Shown piece after piece: positions 32,572-41,857 of a stretch of DNA of 64,000 bases. The translations under genes were made by a program, and so were the position numbers. The DNA is from an uncultured Acidobacteriia bacterium (GTDB lineage Bacteria > Acidobacteriota > Terriglobia > Bryobacterales > Bryobacteraceae): the NCBI GenBank assembly GCA_903851195.1, contig CAINNJ010000046.1, positions 62,001 to 126,000 on the forward strand, in the 5' to 3' direction. The notes beneath the pieces were generated by a model, which saw nothing but the letters and a program-made list of their open reading frames with translations, was not told where the DNA came from and did not search any database. Every line of letters begins with the position of its first letter. The first letter of the stretch is position 1.

Positions 32572-33273
32572 TTAAACGGAATCTTCGGCGGCGGCCTTCT
32601 TACGGGGCGCTTTGCGTTCCGGCCGGACGGGACGGAGCGCAACAAACGCGAGACAATCCTCATCGGTCACCTGGTGACTTTCGGCCATGCCATTCGCCAT
32701 GATCGCGGAGCACATGGACGGGCCGTCCTGGAAGGAGATTCCGTGTTTCAGCAACAACTGCACGGCCACCTGTACGGTGTACACGGGCGTGGAGGCGCCG
32801 GAGGGGAGACGGCCGAAACGGAAGTTCCGGACGCCTTTGGCATCGTCGAAGCCCATGTAACGAACGGGCACCACGGCATCCGCGCGGGGATGCCGGGCGG
32901 CACGGCTTTCCACGATGGTTTGCCAGCGAAGATCGGCGTGAATGAGGCGCTGTACACGATCCACCGGTTCCTGCCAGTGATCGAGGAAGTAGCTGGCCTC
33001 GGTCACCGACAGAATTTTATTCCGGTGTTCACTGACAACGCTAAGAAGAGAGGTCACTTCGGCCGGTTCCAGCGACTTATAGCGGCTGGTTCCGGCCAGA
33101 ATGGCGGACGTCAGACGGTCGAAACTGATTTCGACCTGCTGCCGGATCTGATCGGCCCAAAGTAGCTGGGTCGCCGGTCCGGTCAAAGGGGGAAGGTGCC
33201 GCCTCCCGGTGGAAACACTATGCGGACCCGCTGAAGAAAGCGGGCCATTCCGTTCCGAAAGACCGTTTGGCAA
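32572..33273 (-). CDS. conserved hypothetical protein, 233 residues
   Basis: A soluble protein with a Pro/Ser-rich N-terminus, a helical middle and a Lys/Arg-rich tail ending APRKKAAAEDSV. I do not recognise it. The only in-frame start upstream of the well-behaved part is the TTG at 33273, which has GGAGAG 4 nt before it, so the N-terminus is uncertain and the first 40 residues may not be translated. It stands alone between two other small minus-strand genes. Confidence 0.6.
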   Translation of the reverse strand: MPNGLSERNGPLSSAGPHSVSTGRRHLPPLTGPATQLLWADQIRQQVEISFDRLTSAILAGTSRYKSLEPAEVTSLLSVVSEHRNKILSVTEASYFLDHWQEPVDRVQRLIHADLRWQTIVESRAARHPRADAVVPVRYMGFDDAKGVRNFRFGRLPSGASTPVYTVQVAVQLLLKHGISFQDGPSMCSAIMANGMAESHQVTDEDCLAFVALRPVRPERKAPRKKAAAEDSV

Positions 33274-33318
33274 AATACTCTCCGGCGGGATAACACCGTC
33301 CCCGCAGATGAAGCCCGA

Positions 33319-33582
33319 CTACTGAGAACTGATTACTTTACGGGGCGGCAGGAGATCTTCGTTGGGATCGAGAGAGGTAAGCGCCAACATTCTCTCCTCC
33401 TCCGCCAGCCTGGCTCGTTCCGCCAGAATTTCGAGGGCCTCCGCCGCAATGGCATCCTCGTCGGGTAACGGTTGGCTGGTAATCTTGCGTTCCTCGCGGC
33501 GGGAACCCTTCTCCTGTTGCTTTTCTTTCCGCTTTTGCTCTTTTTGACGTTTATTGAACGTCGGCCGTCCACGACCAGACAT
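33319..33582 (-). CDS. small highly basic/acidic hypothetical protein
   Basis: From ATG 33582 the product is 87 residues: a strongly basic N-terminal half (RPTFNKRQKEQKRKEKQQEK) and an acidic, helical C-terminal half with EALEILAERARLAEEER. AAGGAG lies 6 nt upstream, an ideal ribosome-binding site, which fixes the start against the longer frame from 33633. The basic tail suggests nucleic acid or ribosome binding, and it lies next to an RRM gene, but no family is recognised. Confidence 0.72.
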   Translation of the reverse strand: MSGRGRPTFNKRQKEQKRKEKQQEKGSRREERKITSQPLPDEDAIAAEALEILAERARLAEEERMLALTSLDPNEDLLPPRKVISSQ

Positions 33583-33680
33583 CGCTCGCTCCTTAAGTAA
33601 CTGCGCCGCCGGCCGGGCTACCGGGGACGCCAATTAAAATATACTTCGTTCGATAACTCCGGCGGGATGTATCCCGTTAG

Positions 33681-34025
33681 TTACCAGCGGGGACCACGGC
33701 TGCGATTGCCACCGCCGCCGCCACCAGCGCCGCGATTGCCGCCGTAACCACCACCGCCGCCACCGGGGCGACCGCCCTCCGGCTTGGGACGCGCTTCATT
33801 GACATTCATGGTCCGACCGTTCAGGTCGGCGCCGTTCAGCTGAGAGATGGCAGTCTCAGCGTCGCGCTTCTCCGTCATTTCGACAAACGCGAAACCCCGG
33901 GGTTGTCCGGTTTCACGATCCGTAACAATGCTGACGCGCTCCACGTTGCCGTACTGCGAGAACGCCGCCAGCAATTCATCCTGGGTGGTTTTAAAGCTCA
34001 GATTCCCCACAAAAATATTGGTCAT
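33681..34025 (-). CDS. RNA-binding protein with one RRM and a Gly-rich tail
   Basis: The 114-residue protein has one RNA-recognition motif with RNP2 IFVGNL (4-9) and RNP1 RGFAFVEM (43-50), both with the aromatic residues that stack on RNA. The tail from about residue 84 is Gly/Arg/Asn-rich, as in the cold-inducible Rbp proteins of cyanobacteria and other bacteria. It probably acts as an RNA chaperone. ATG 34025 with AGGAAG upstream is the family start; the longer frame to 34118 is not supported. About 200 nt of non-coding sequence precede it, which may hold a long 5' leader. Confidence 0.93.
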   Translation of the reverse strand: MTNIFVGNLSFKTTQDELLAAFSQYGNVERVSIVTDRETGQPRGFAFVEMTEKRDAETAISQLNGADLNGRTMNVNEARPKPEGGRPGGGGGGYGGNRGAGGGGGGNRSRGPRW

Positions 34026-34223
34026 AGTTTCTTCCTGCCTGCAAAATTTGTCTCTGTCAGACTGCTCTGAAACCAAAACCAGGAACCAATGGTAAGGAGG
34101 AGGGCGGCCAGAAGGCACTGATATGGGACTAATGCGGGCAAAGACTCCTTTAGTGTAACAGAAGATGGAGCCAAAAGTGCTCGGTGACGGTCCACTCTGG
34201 ACGAGTCAGCACCTCTCCCGCAC

Positions 34224-36620
34224 CTATTTCTTCTTCCGAAACAGATCGATAACGCCCTGCACGGATTTGGCCGGCGACTGCTGCGCGGGCGCGTCCGGGG
34301 GCGTGGCGGTCTTTCCCGCAGCCGGATCGGAGGAGGGCGCTTGTTTGCCGGACAGAGCGTCCAGAACGGAGCGCGCCGACCCTTTCGGATTCGTCAGCAG
34401 TCCCGGAATGCTGCCTGCGCCGCTGACGGCGGGAAGGATGTTTTTGAGCTTCATTTCGGCCAGACGGGCGGCGTCCGGCGCGAAATGCGGCTGGGCGAAG
34501 GTGCCGGTGACGTTGGCCGGGATCACCAGTTCGCCTTTGCTGTTCGCCAGGGCCGTGGTGAGGTAACCGCCGATGTTGACGCCGCCCGCGCGCTGACTCA
34601 CGGCCTTGTCGAGAACCGCGGTGATCTTCATGTTCAGCGTCTGGTCGGCCAGGCCGGCGGTGCCGGCGGCGCTCAGTGAACCACCTTCCATCACCAGTTG
34701 CAGATTGTTGGTGGTGGCAACGCCATTGACGATATTAATATCGCCTCCTAATTGAGTGATGTTCGTTACATTTGGTCCGCTCAGGTTCAGCCCGGCGAAC
34801 TTTCCGATGGTGGAAAGCTCGTTCAGGATGCTGGTTCCGGCCAGGCGTCCTTTGGCCAGACTGAGACTCAGCGTGCCGTTCAGCGTCCGCGCCAGGTCGG
34901 GAGCGCCGATGAGCATGTGGAGATTGCCGGCAGCGCCCAAATTGCCGTACAGCGTGTTTTTGACCGAGGTGACGGAAGAAAGCAGCTGATTGGCATCAAC
35001 GCTGAGCAGTTTGAGATTCAGTTCGACCGCCATCGGCTGGTGGCCCGTATCCGCGCGAAGAGTGCCGGTTTGGGTGCCGCCGAAGAGCTTCGCGCTCAAC
35101 GGGGAGAGGGTGAGCACGCCATGGTCGAAGGTGGAATCGGAACGCACGTCGGTCAGGGTCAGGCCTTGGCTGGAGAGCGTGCCGACGTGGAGATTGCCTT
35201 TGGCGTACAGGGGCGGGGAAGTGGCGGCGGCTTTGCCCTTTGGCGTGGCCGCGGTCTGGCTCGTCGTTGCCTGAGCGGGTCCGGGGCTGGTCGCTTTGGT
35301 CAGTTCTTCCACGTCCACTTTGTCCACGTCGAAGTCGAAGGCGATGCGGGGGGAAGCGAAACTCGTCACGCTGGCCGTACCCCGCAGGTTGGAACTCGCC
35401 AGACCGGCGGTCAGTTGCGTGATAGCGGCGGTGTTCCGGTCGAATTTGAGCGCGGCGGACGTGACACGGACCGGCTTGCTGAAACCGGGCACCTGCAACT
35501 CCGCATCGCGGAGGGCTCCGGTGCCGCTCAAGGTAAGCGTTCCGTCCAGAGGGCCGCGTTCGTCAACATCGAGCGAGACGACGCCCGTTCCGGCAATGTC
35601 GCCAACGCCCAGAAGTCTTGCCAGGCCGAGGACTTCCGTCAGACTGGCTTCATGGATACGCACGGCTGCCTGCAAAGAAGACGCTTTGTTGTTCAGTTCT
35701 CCGGAGATCGAGACCGGCACTTTGCCGGCCTGCACGGAACCGGTCAGACGCGAGACGTTGGTGGCGGTGTCCTGCTGCAGTTTGGCGGTCAGATGGACCG
35801 GAAAGCCGAGAGGCTTTCCTTGCGCTGCGGCGTTCTTCAGTTCCAGGTTCACGTCGCCCGCGGCGCCGGCGGCGGAATTCTGAATGTCGGCGGTGCCAGT
35901 AAGCTGGCCGTCGACCGGCAATGCGGAACCGGAGAAGCGGGCGAGGCCGGCCAGAGGCGCGTCAGTGAGCGTGAGTCGGCCCTGAAAAGGCGTAGCCGCG
36001 CTGGCGCCGCCGGTGCCTTCAAAGCGGAACGAGTCGCTCTTGCCGCCTGGAAGCTGCGCCGCGGCTTTCAACGTAAATTTCTTGCCGGGCGCGAAGTCCG
36101 CGAGTTCCACGTTCACGTGTTCATAAACGGAACGGGAGGCGGGATGCGCCATGTCGGTCAAAGCGAGGGCGCCGTCTTCGAGTTGCAGCAGGGCGAGCGC
36201 AAGCGGCTGGGAGTTGCTGCCGGAGGAAGGCTGGTTCACGAGGTCGGCATAGTTCCATTGGCCGGCGACGTTCTGCACCAGTTCCACCGCCGGTTGCGTG
36301 AGCACCAGCGACTCGATCTGAATCTTCTTGCTGAGCAGCGGGAGCAGTTCGGCGCGGACGCGGATCTGTTTCGCGGTCAGGAAGGGCCGACCGGTTGGAA
36401 ATGCGGGATTTTCGCCTACCACCAGGTCATCCACCCGAACGGCGAGCGGGAACAGTCCCAAACTCATGGCGCCGAGGGTGACAGGGCGATGGAGCTGCTT
36501 CTGTAAGCCGTCCTGAATGGCGGGCCGTAACTGGTTGACGTCGAACAGCAGATAGCCGAGTCCGGCGGCCACACCGAGTAGGCCGAGGGTTGCCGCGGCG
36601 GCGATCAGAATCCTGCGCAT
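34224..36620 (-). CDS. AsmA-family envelope protein
   Basis: The 798-residue protein has one N-terminal membrane anchor (MRRILIAAAATLGLLGVAAGLGYLLF) and a very long, beta-rich Ala/Thr/Ser/Gly body with the AsmA start GLQKQLHRPVTLGAMSLGLFPLAVRVDDL and the C-terminal AsmA region GTSILNELSTIGKFAGLNLSG...NITQLGGDINIVNGVATTNNLQLVMEG. AsmA-like proteins are thought to move phospholipids between the inner and outer membranes. The C-terminus ends in FRKKK. It is the last gene before a short gap to the glycogen debranching gene and is probably transcribed alone. Confidence 0.9.
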   Translation of the reverse strand: MRRILIAAAATLGLLGVAAGLGYLLFDVNQLRPAIQDGLQKQLHRPVTLGAMSLGLFPLAVRVDDLVVGENPAFPTGRPFLTAKQIRVRAELLPLLSKKIQIESLVLTQPAVELVQNVAGQWNYADLVNQPSSGSNSQPLALALLQLEDGALALTDMAHPASRSVYEHVNVELADFAPGKKFTLKAAAQLPGGKSDSFRFEGTGGASAATPFQGRLTLTDAPLAGLARFSGSALPVDGQLTGTADIQNSAAGAAGDVNLELKNAAAQGKPLGFPVHLTAKLQQDTATNVSRLTGSVQAGKVPVSISGELNNKASSLQAAVRIHEASLTEVLGLARLLGVGDIAGTGVVSLDVDERGPLDGTLTLSGTGALRDAELQVPGFSKPVRVTSAALKFDRNTAAITQLTAGLASSNLRGTASVTSFASPRIAFDFDVDKVDVEELTKATSPGPAQATTSQTAATPKGKAAATSPPLYAKGNLHVGTLSSQGLTLTDVRSDSTFDHGVLTLSPLSAKLFGGTQTGTLRADTGHQPMAVELNLKLLSVDANQLLSSVTSVKNTLYGNLGAAGNLHMLIGAPDLARTLNGTLSLSLAKGRLAGTSILNELSTIGKFAGLNLSGPNVTNITQLGGDINIVNGVATTNNLQLVMEGGSLSAAGTAGLADQTLNMKITAVLDKAVSQRAGGVNIGGYLTTALANSKGELVIPANVTGTFAQPHFAPDAARLAEMKLKNILPAVSGAGSIPGLLTNPKGSARSVLDALSGKQAPSSDPAAGKTATPPDAPAQQSPAKSVQGVIDLFRKKK

Positions 36621-36676
36621 TTAAGCAGTTTACTTGAGGCCCAGGAGGGGGAGTAATTTCGGCTACGCTTCTCTGT

Positions 36677-38686
36677 TCACACCAGCGGCCAGATGCCGTG
36701 GACATCTTCCACCAGGACCCGCAGGATCTCGCCGACGCTCCAGGCCTGCGCGATGCAGCCCCGCGGTTGATGGGGCGCATCCCCGTCGAAAATTTCGGAG
36801 ATACTCGCGAGGCCCGCCGTCTCCAGGTGCGGACGGAAGGCTTCCAGCCAGCGGCCTGCCTGTTCGCGGGCGTCGAGCAGGCCTTCGGGATCGCCTTCGA
36901 GCGGGTCGCCGTGGGATCTCACATAGGCGGTGATGAAGGGGCCCAGCAGCCAGGGCCAGACGGTGCCCTGGTGATAGGAGGAGTCGCGCTCCACGGGGCC
37001 GCCGTCGTAGTGGCCGCGATATTGCGGATCGTGAGGGGACAGCGTCCGGAGTCCGAAATCGGTCAGCAGTTCCCGCTCGACGATCGCGAGGATGGCGCGG
37101 GCGCGGTCGGGCGGTACCATCGTGTACCCGAGAGACAGGGCGATGACCTGGTTGGGGCGAACGGAGTCGTCGTGCGTATCGCCGCTTTGGTCGGACCGGA
37201 GTACATCGTAGAGACAGCCCTTCTCGTCATTCCAGAAGCGGGCGTTGAAAGATTCCTTCGTTCGTTTCGCGATGTCGGCAAGTAATTTCTCTTCTTCGTA
37301 GTCGCCGAACCGTTCCGCGAGATCCTGGGTGAAGCGCACGGCGTTGTACCAGAGCGCCTGAATTTCCACGGGCTTGCCGTTGCGCGGCGTGGCGACAAAA
37401 TCGCCGATCTTCGCGTCCATCCAGGTGAGTTGCGTTTCGGGATCGCCGGCGGAGATCAGGCCATCGGGGCCGCAACGGATGCCGTAGCGGGTGCCCAGCA
37501 GATGCCAGTCGAGGATGCTCTTCATGGTGTCGAAGAGGTTTTCCTGCACAAAGGTGAAGTCGCTGGTGTATTCGACGTACTTCCGAATGGCCTCGAAGAA
37601 CCAGAGGGAGGCATCGGCGGTGTTGTATTCGGGAGTCTCGCCGAGATCCGGAAAGCGGTTCGGCAGCATGCCCATGTCGGCGACATGGCTGAAGGCGAGC
37701 AGGATATTGCGGGCGACGTCGTAGCGCCCGGCGGGAAGGGTGAGGCCGGGCAAGGCGATCATGGTGTCGCGACCCCAGTCGGCAAACCAGTGATAGCCCG
37801 CGATGACGGTGCGGAGATTACCGGCGCGGGCCGCGATGAACTGGTCGGCGGCGGCGGTGAGATCTTTCACGAAGGGGTCGTCGACGGGGGCTTCGAGGCG
37901 GAGGGCGGCACGCCGGGCGATTTCGTTGGCGCGCAGGGAAGCAGCGTCAGCGGCAATCTGCGACTGCGTGGAGGCGAGGACCGAGGCCACGGCGCGGCCA
38001 CCCAGTTGAAACTGCATCACGAACGGCTGGAAGAGATCTTCAGGGGAGTCCAGACCACGTTCTTTTTCGCGCGGGTACTGGAAATTGAAATACCACTCGC
38101 CTTCGCGGCCTACCCATTTCGCGTTATGGCTGAAGAACAGCCGGGGTAAGCCGGAATAGGGCTGGATCGAAACCTCGCCCTCCGTTTCGAGGATGTCGCG
38201 ATTCAGAACGTCGTTGGCCCGCGTGGTGGAGTGGTAGTCGCGGAAGGCGATGAGCGGCCGCAGTTCCAGCGTGCACTCGCCGGGACCGACGATCCGGTAT
38301 TCGACGACCGTGGTGTTCTGGCCGTGGACCATGAAGACGCGCTTCTCGATCTCGACGCCTCCCACCTCATAAGTAAAGACCGGAAAGGGATCGAGCCGGA
38401 ATTTGCGCAGGTGGGTGTGTCCGTTGGGGTGGACCGCGCCGGGATAGAGATTGGAGGCGAGATCGTACCTCGCGCCGTTCAGAAAGACCGTTTCCTCGAG
38501 CTTCGAGAGGAGCACGTACCGATCGACCGGGGGGTGGAGCGCCGCGATCAGAAGTCCGTGATATCGGCGGGTGTTCACACCGGGAACGGTGGAAGAAGCG
38601 AAGCCGCCGATCCCGTTCGTCTCCAGCCACTCTTTTGACAGGCCAGCTTCGAGGCTGCCGCAAACGTCGCTTCCGAAAGTCATCAT
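36677..38686 (-). CDS. glycogen debranching enzyme (amylo-alpha-1,6-glucosidase type)
   Basis: The 669-residue protein has an N-terminal GDE domain (EWLETNGIGGFASSTVPGVNTRRYHGLL at residues about 19-46) and a C-terminal (alpha/alpha)6 barrel (GH133-like) with AGYHWFADWGRDTMIALPGL, ADASLWFFEAI, LTWMDAKIGDFVATPRNGKPVEIQALWYNA and the final QAWSVGEILR. These are the active-site regions of the archaeal-type debranching enzyme, which removes alpha-1,6-linked glucose from glycogen. No other glycogen gene is in the window. Start could be Met1 or Met2. Confidence 0.93.
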   Translation of the reverse strand: MMTFGSDVCGSLEAGLSKEWLETNGIGGFASSTVPGVNTRRYHGLLIAALHPPVDRYVLLSKLEETVFLNGARYDLASNLYPGAVHPNGHTHLRKFRLDPFPVFTYEVGGVEIEKRVFMVHGQNTTVVEYRIVGPGECTLELRPLIAFRDYHSTTRANDVLNRDILETEGEVSIQPYSGLPRLFFSHNAKWVGREGEWYFNFQYPREKERGLDSPEDLFQPFVMQFQLGGRAVASVLASTQSQIAADAASLRANEIARRAALRLEAPVDDPFVKDLTAAADQFIAARAGNLRTVIAGYHWFADWGRDTMIALPGLTLPAGRYDVARNILLAFSHVADMGMLPNRFPDLGETPEYNTADASLWFFEAIRKYVEYTSDFTFVQENLFDTMKSILDWHLLGTRYGIRCGPDGLISAGDPETQLTWMDAKIGDFVATPRNGKPVEIQALWYNAVRFTQDLAERFGDYEEEKLLADIAKRTKESFNARFWNDEKGCLYDVLRSDQSGDTHDDSVRPNQVIALSLGYTMVPPDRARAILAIVERELLTDFGLRTLSPHDPQYRGHYDGGPVERDSSYHQGTVWPWLLGPFITAYVRSHGDPLEGDPEGLLDAREQAGRWLEAFRPHLETAGLASISEIFDGDAPHQPRGCIAQAWSVGEILRVLVEDVHGIWPLV

Positions 38687-38719
38687 GTTGAATGTATCCG
38701 ATTCAGGAACGCTAAGGTG

Positions 38720-39607
38720 TCAGATTTCGAGACGGCGGAGCGCCTGGTCCACTCCGGGCTGCAGGCTCCGCAGTGTTGCGAGGTTTTCCGCGGCGGGCAG
38801 GTCGGAGACGAGGTAGACCAGGTGGTCGCGAGTCTGGAAGCCGGCAATGCGGAAACGCTGGACACCGGCGGCGTAGAGGGGCACTCCGGCTTCGGTGGCG
38901 ACCGCGCGCAGTTCGCCCTCGAAGGCCTCACGAGGGCTGCGGACGGTGATCAGCAGCGAGATCAGACGGCTGCCGTCGGTGGCCGCGAGGTGGGTGTAGT
39001 ACCGACCCCGATACTCGCAGAGGTGCGCGGTGGCGATGCGAAAGCCCGGGGGCAGGTGACTGGACAGGGCAGGGGCCAGATCGGCGTACTTCGGGCCCAG
39101 TTCGTTCGCCATCTCTTCCAGCGTGGGCCATTGCGACGGCAGTTTTTGGAAAACCGCGCAGTGGACATGCTGCTGCAGGCCGATCCGCATCACCGGCGCG
39201 ACTTCCGGCGCGATCGCGGCGATGTAGGAATCCTGAGCGCCAGGCGTGAAACGAAGTCCGCCGTTGTGCCAGCGGAGACCGGCGCCGAACGCAATCAGCA
39301 GGGAGAGGGCGAGAGCCATCGCGGGCCAGCCGGAAAAGCGGCGCGCCGCGGTGCGGGACGAGGCTTCGTGGAGCGTCTGGCGAACCCGGGTTTCGAGACC
39401 GAGGGGCGCGGGAGTGCTGAGAACCGCGGAGCGCAGACGGGTCCGCAGCATCTGGTGGCTGGCGCGATGTTCCGAAACGGCATGGGCGCAGACCGGGCAG
39501 GTGCTCAGATGCTGTTCCATATCGGTCTGGTTGGCGGCAGAGGGTTCCGGATCCAGACAACCTTGGAGCAGGGCACTGGTCCTCGGGCAGTGGTTGGCCG
39601 GAGTCAT
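38720..39607 (-). CDS. anti-sigma factor with zinc-finger domain
   Basis: The 295-residue protein begins with an anti-sigma zinc domain: HLSTCPVCAHAV (Hx3CxxC, residues about 33-44). A membrane segment follows (WPAMALALSLLIAFGAGLRW, about 94-113), then about 180 residues of extracytoplasmic sensor. This is the layout of ZAS-type anti-sigma factors. Its ATG at 39607 overlaps the stop of the ECF sigma gene in an ATGA arrangement, so the pair is coupled and made in similar amounts. The outside domain is unassigned and gives no hint of the signal. Confidence 0.88.
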   Translation of the reverse strand: MTPANHCPRTSALLQGCLDPEPSAANQTDMEQHLSTCPVCAHAVSEHRASHQMLRTRLRSAVLSTPAPLGLETRVRQTLHEASSRTAARRFSGWPAMALALSLLIAFGAGLRWHNGGLRFTPGAQDSYIAAIAPEVAPVMRIGLQQHVHCAVFQKLPSQWPTLEEMANELGPKYADLAPALSSHLPPGFRIATAHLCEYRGRYYTHLAATDGSRLISLLITVRSPREAFEGELRAVATEAGVPLYAAGVQRFRIAGFQTRDHLVYLVSDLPAAENLATLRSLQPGVDQALRRLEI

Positions 39608-40230
39608 CGACCGTGTCCTCCGGAAGCTTTCAGAATTCCATAGGAAGTGGCGACCTGCTGGAGTTGTTCGCGGAGCAGTTTGCGGCCTCGGCTCAGTCTC
39701 GACATGACTGTTCCGATGGGAACGCCCAGTATCTCCGCGGCTTCTTTGTAGGCGAACTCTTCGACATCCACCAGCAAAACGATCGCCTTATAGTCCTGGG
39801 GGATCTGGTCGAGCGCCGCCAGGATTTGTTCATCGCGCAGTTCCTGGGGAACCGGTTCGGGCGCGGTCAGGCCGGCTTCAAGAAACTCTTCCGTTTCTTT
39901 AAGAACCGGAAAACGGAACCACTTGCGGCGGTGGTGCTGGATGCAGTGAAAGAGGATCCGGAACAGCCAGGCGCGGCAGTTGGTGCCCGATTCGAAACGG
40001 TCGAACGATTTCCACGCCTGCAGGTAGGCTTCCTGAACGGCGTCCTCGGCGCGGGCGCGATCGCCGGTGACGCGCAGGGCGGTCCGGAAGAGATCGTTCA
40101 GATGCGGCATCGCCTCGGCATCGAAGGACGCGCGGGCGCTGGAGGCGGAACGGTCCGCATTGCCCGGCGAGAACAGAGCCATTACGCCGGTTCCCCCGGT
40201 AAAACCGTCGAGGGTAAAGGAAATCGCCAT
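39604..40230 (-). CDS. ECF-type RNA polymerase sigma factor
   Basis: The 208-residue protein has sigma region 2 (LFRTALRVTGDRARAEDAVQEAYLQAWKSFDRFESGTNCRAWLFRILFHC, residues about 47-96) and region 4 (LDQIPQDYKAIVLLVDVEEFAYKEAAEILGVPIGTVMSRLSRGRKLLREQL, about 140-190) with a helix-turn-helix. No region 1 or 3 is present, which defines the ECF class. It is coupled to the anti-sigma gene downstream. The N-terminal 30 residues are not conserved in the family; a start at Met17 is possible. Confidence 0.93.
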   Translation of the reverse strand: MAISFTLDGFTGGTGVMALFSPGNADRSASSARASFDAEAMPHLNDLFRTALRVTGDRARAEDAVQEAYLQAWKSFDRFESGTNCRAWLFRILFHCIQHHRRKWFRFPVLKETEEFLEAGLTAPEPVPQELRDEQILAALDQIPQDYKAIVLLVDVEEFAYKEAAEILGVPIGTVMSRLSRGRKLLREQLQQVATSYGILKASGGHGR

Positions 40231-40282
40231 ACGAGAACAAGATGACGGGTCGGCGCGGACTTATTCCCGGGGTGCATATTCG

Positions 40283-41080
40283 TCAGGAGGACCAATTGGT
40301 GCGGAATTCGGCGAAGAGACTCAGGCCGCCGCAGGCGAAGAGGCTTTGGCCGGTGATATAGGACGCGTCGTCGGAGGCGAGGAAGGCGAATACGCCGGCG
40401 ATTTCCGCGGCCTCGGCGGAGCGGCCCATGGGGATGTGGCTTTCGACGGCGGCGCGGGCTTCGGGGTTGTCGATCCAGGCTTTGTTGATCGGAGTGATGG
40501 TGGCGCCAGGTCCCACGGAATTGACCCGGATGCCGGACGCGGCGTATTCCAGAGCAAGGGTGCGTGTGATGTTTTCGATGGCGCCTTTGCTGGCGGAATA
40601 AGAAAGGTACTGCGGTTTGGGAATGAATTCGTGCACGCTGGTGTTGTTGACGATCACGCCGCCGCCGGGCCGGGACAGGAAGTGCCGGATCGCCTGCCGC
40701 GAACAGAGGAAGGTTCCCTGCAGATTGACATTCACAATCTTGTTGAAGTCTTCGAGGGTAACTTCATGACTCGGCGCGCCTTGCTGGATCCCGGCGTTGT
40801 TGATCAGGATGTCCAGGCGACCGAACGTCGCGATGGTTTCGTCCACCATGCGGATCACCTGGGGTTCACTGGAAATATCGCCCTCTATAAGGATGCCGCG
40901 GCGGGCCGGGCCTGCCTGCAGCACTTCTTCGAGAACGGTTTCCGCTTCCGCCCGCTCTCGGGGACCGCGGTAATTGATGGCTACCAGCGAGCCTTCTTCG
41001 GCGAACCGAATGGCGGTCGCCCGGCCGATGCCGGAGGAAGCACCGGTAATGAGGACCGTTTTGCCTGCAAGACCTTTCAT
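40283..41080 (-). CDS. glucose 1-dehydrogenase-like short-chain dehydrogenase
   Basis: The 265-residue SDR has TGASSGIG (12-19), NNAGIQ, catalytic Ser in NNTSVHEFIP, YxxxK in YSASKGAIEN, and a C-terminal CGGLSLFAEFRTNW. GTFLCSRQAIRHFL and HEFIPKPQYLSYSASKGA are typical of Bacillus-type glucose 1-dehydrogenases. NAD(P) preference cannot be told with certainty. It is divergent from the DUF1223 gene, 46 nt away. Confidence 0.87.
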   Translation of the reverse strand: MKGLAGKTVLITGASSGIGRATAIRFAEEGSLVAINYRGPRERAEAETVLEEVLQAGPARRGILIEGDISSEPQVIRMVDETIATFGRLDILINNAGIQQGAPSHEVTLEDFNKIVNVNLQGTFLCSRQAIRHFLSRPGGGVIVNNTSVHEFIPKPQYLSYSASKGAIENITRTLALEYAASGIRVNSVGPGATITPINKAWIDNPEARAAVESHIPMGRSAEAAEIAGVFAFLASDDASYITGQSLFACGGLSLFAEFRTNWSS

Positions 41081-41126
41081 GACACCTCACGGGAATAATA
41101 CCGCTTCGGTGTCGCATATTGAGTGC

Positions 41127-41855
41127 ATGAGAATCAAGTTCGGGTTGCCGGTCAGTTTGTTTTTCGCGACGGTGAGTTTGAACAGCGCTTCGGGTCCGGC
41201 GCGGGTGCCGGTTTTGCTGGAGCTTTTCACGTCGGAAGGCTGTTCGAGTTGTCCGCCGGCGGATCGTTTGCTGGAGAAGCTCGACAAGGAGCAGCCGATC
41301 GCCGGGGCGGAGGTGATCGTGCTCAGTGAGCATGTGGATTACTGGAATCATCTGGGCTGGGCCGACCCGTTTTCGTCCGCGTTGTACAGCGAGCGACAGC
41401 GGGAGTACGCCAGCCACCTGGATGGACAGACGTATACGCCGGAACTGGTGGTGGACGGGGTAAAGGGCTTTGTCGGGAGCGACCAGCGGGAGGCCGAGCA
41501 GTCGATTCGGGATGCCGCTCGGCAGGGGAAAGCGCCCATTCAGGTAACGGCGGAGCGGGTGGAGAAAAAAGCTCGGGTCAGGATTCATGTCGACGGACAG
41601 GGCGGGGGGACGTTGTATCTGGCTTTGGCGCACGATGCGATGCGGTCCCAGGTATTACGTGGGGAAAACGGCGGGCGTAGTCTTTCGCATGTGGGCGTGG
41701 CGTATTCCTTCGAGAAATTGGGGAAGCTCGACGGCAAGACGGATTTCGAGCGGACGGTGAGTCTGAAACCGGGCGGGGCGACGCGGGTGGTGGCGTTTGT
41801 GGCGCAGGGCGGGTCCGGTCATGTGGTGGCGTTGGGGCAGGCGAAACTGGAATAG
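41127..41855 (+). CDS. exported DUF1223 thioredoxin-fold protein
   Basis: From ATG 41127 the product is 242 residues with a signal peptide (MRIKFGLPVSLFFATVSLNSA). The next stretch, VLLELFTSEGCSSCPPADRLLEKL, is the DUF1223 signature with a CxxC redox pair (CSSC), and EHVDYWNHLGWADPFSS follows as usual. It is probably a periplasmic disulfide-active protein. The MsrB gene starts 2 nt after its stop, so the two likely form an oxidative-stress operon. The frame open upstream to 40974 is antisense to the SDR gene. Confidence 0.9.
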   Translation: MRIKFGLPVSLFFATVSLNSASGPARVPVLLELFTSEGCSSCPPADRLLEKLDKEQPIAGAEVIVLSEHVDYWNHLGWADPFSSALYSERQREYASHLDGQTYTPELVVDGVKGFVGSDQREAEQSIRDAARQGKAPIQVTAERVEKKARVRIHVDGQGGGTLYLALAHDAMRSQVLRGENGGRSLSHVGVAYSFEKLGKLDGKTDFERTVSLKPGGATRVVAFVAQGGSGHVVALGQAKLE

Positions 41856-41857
41856 GG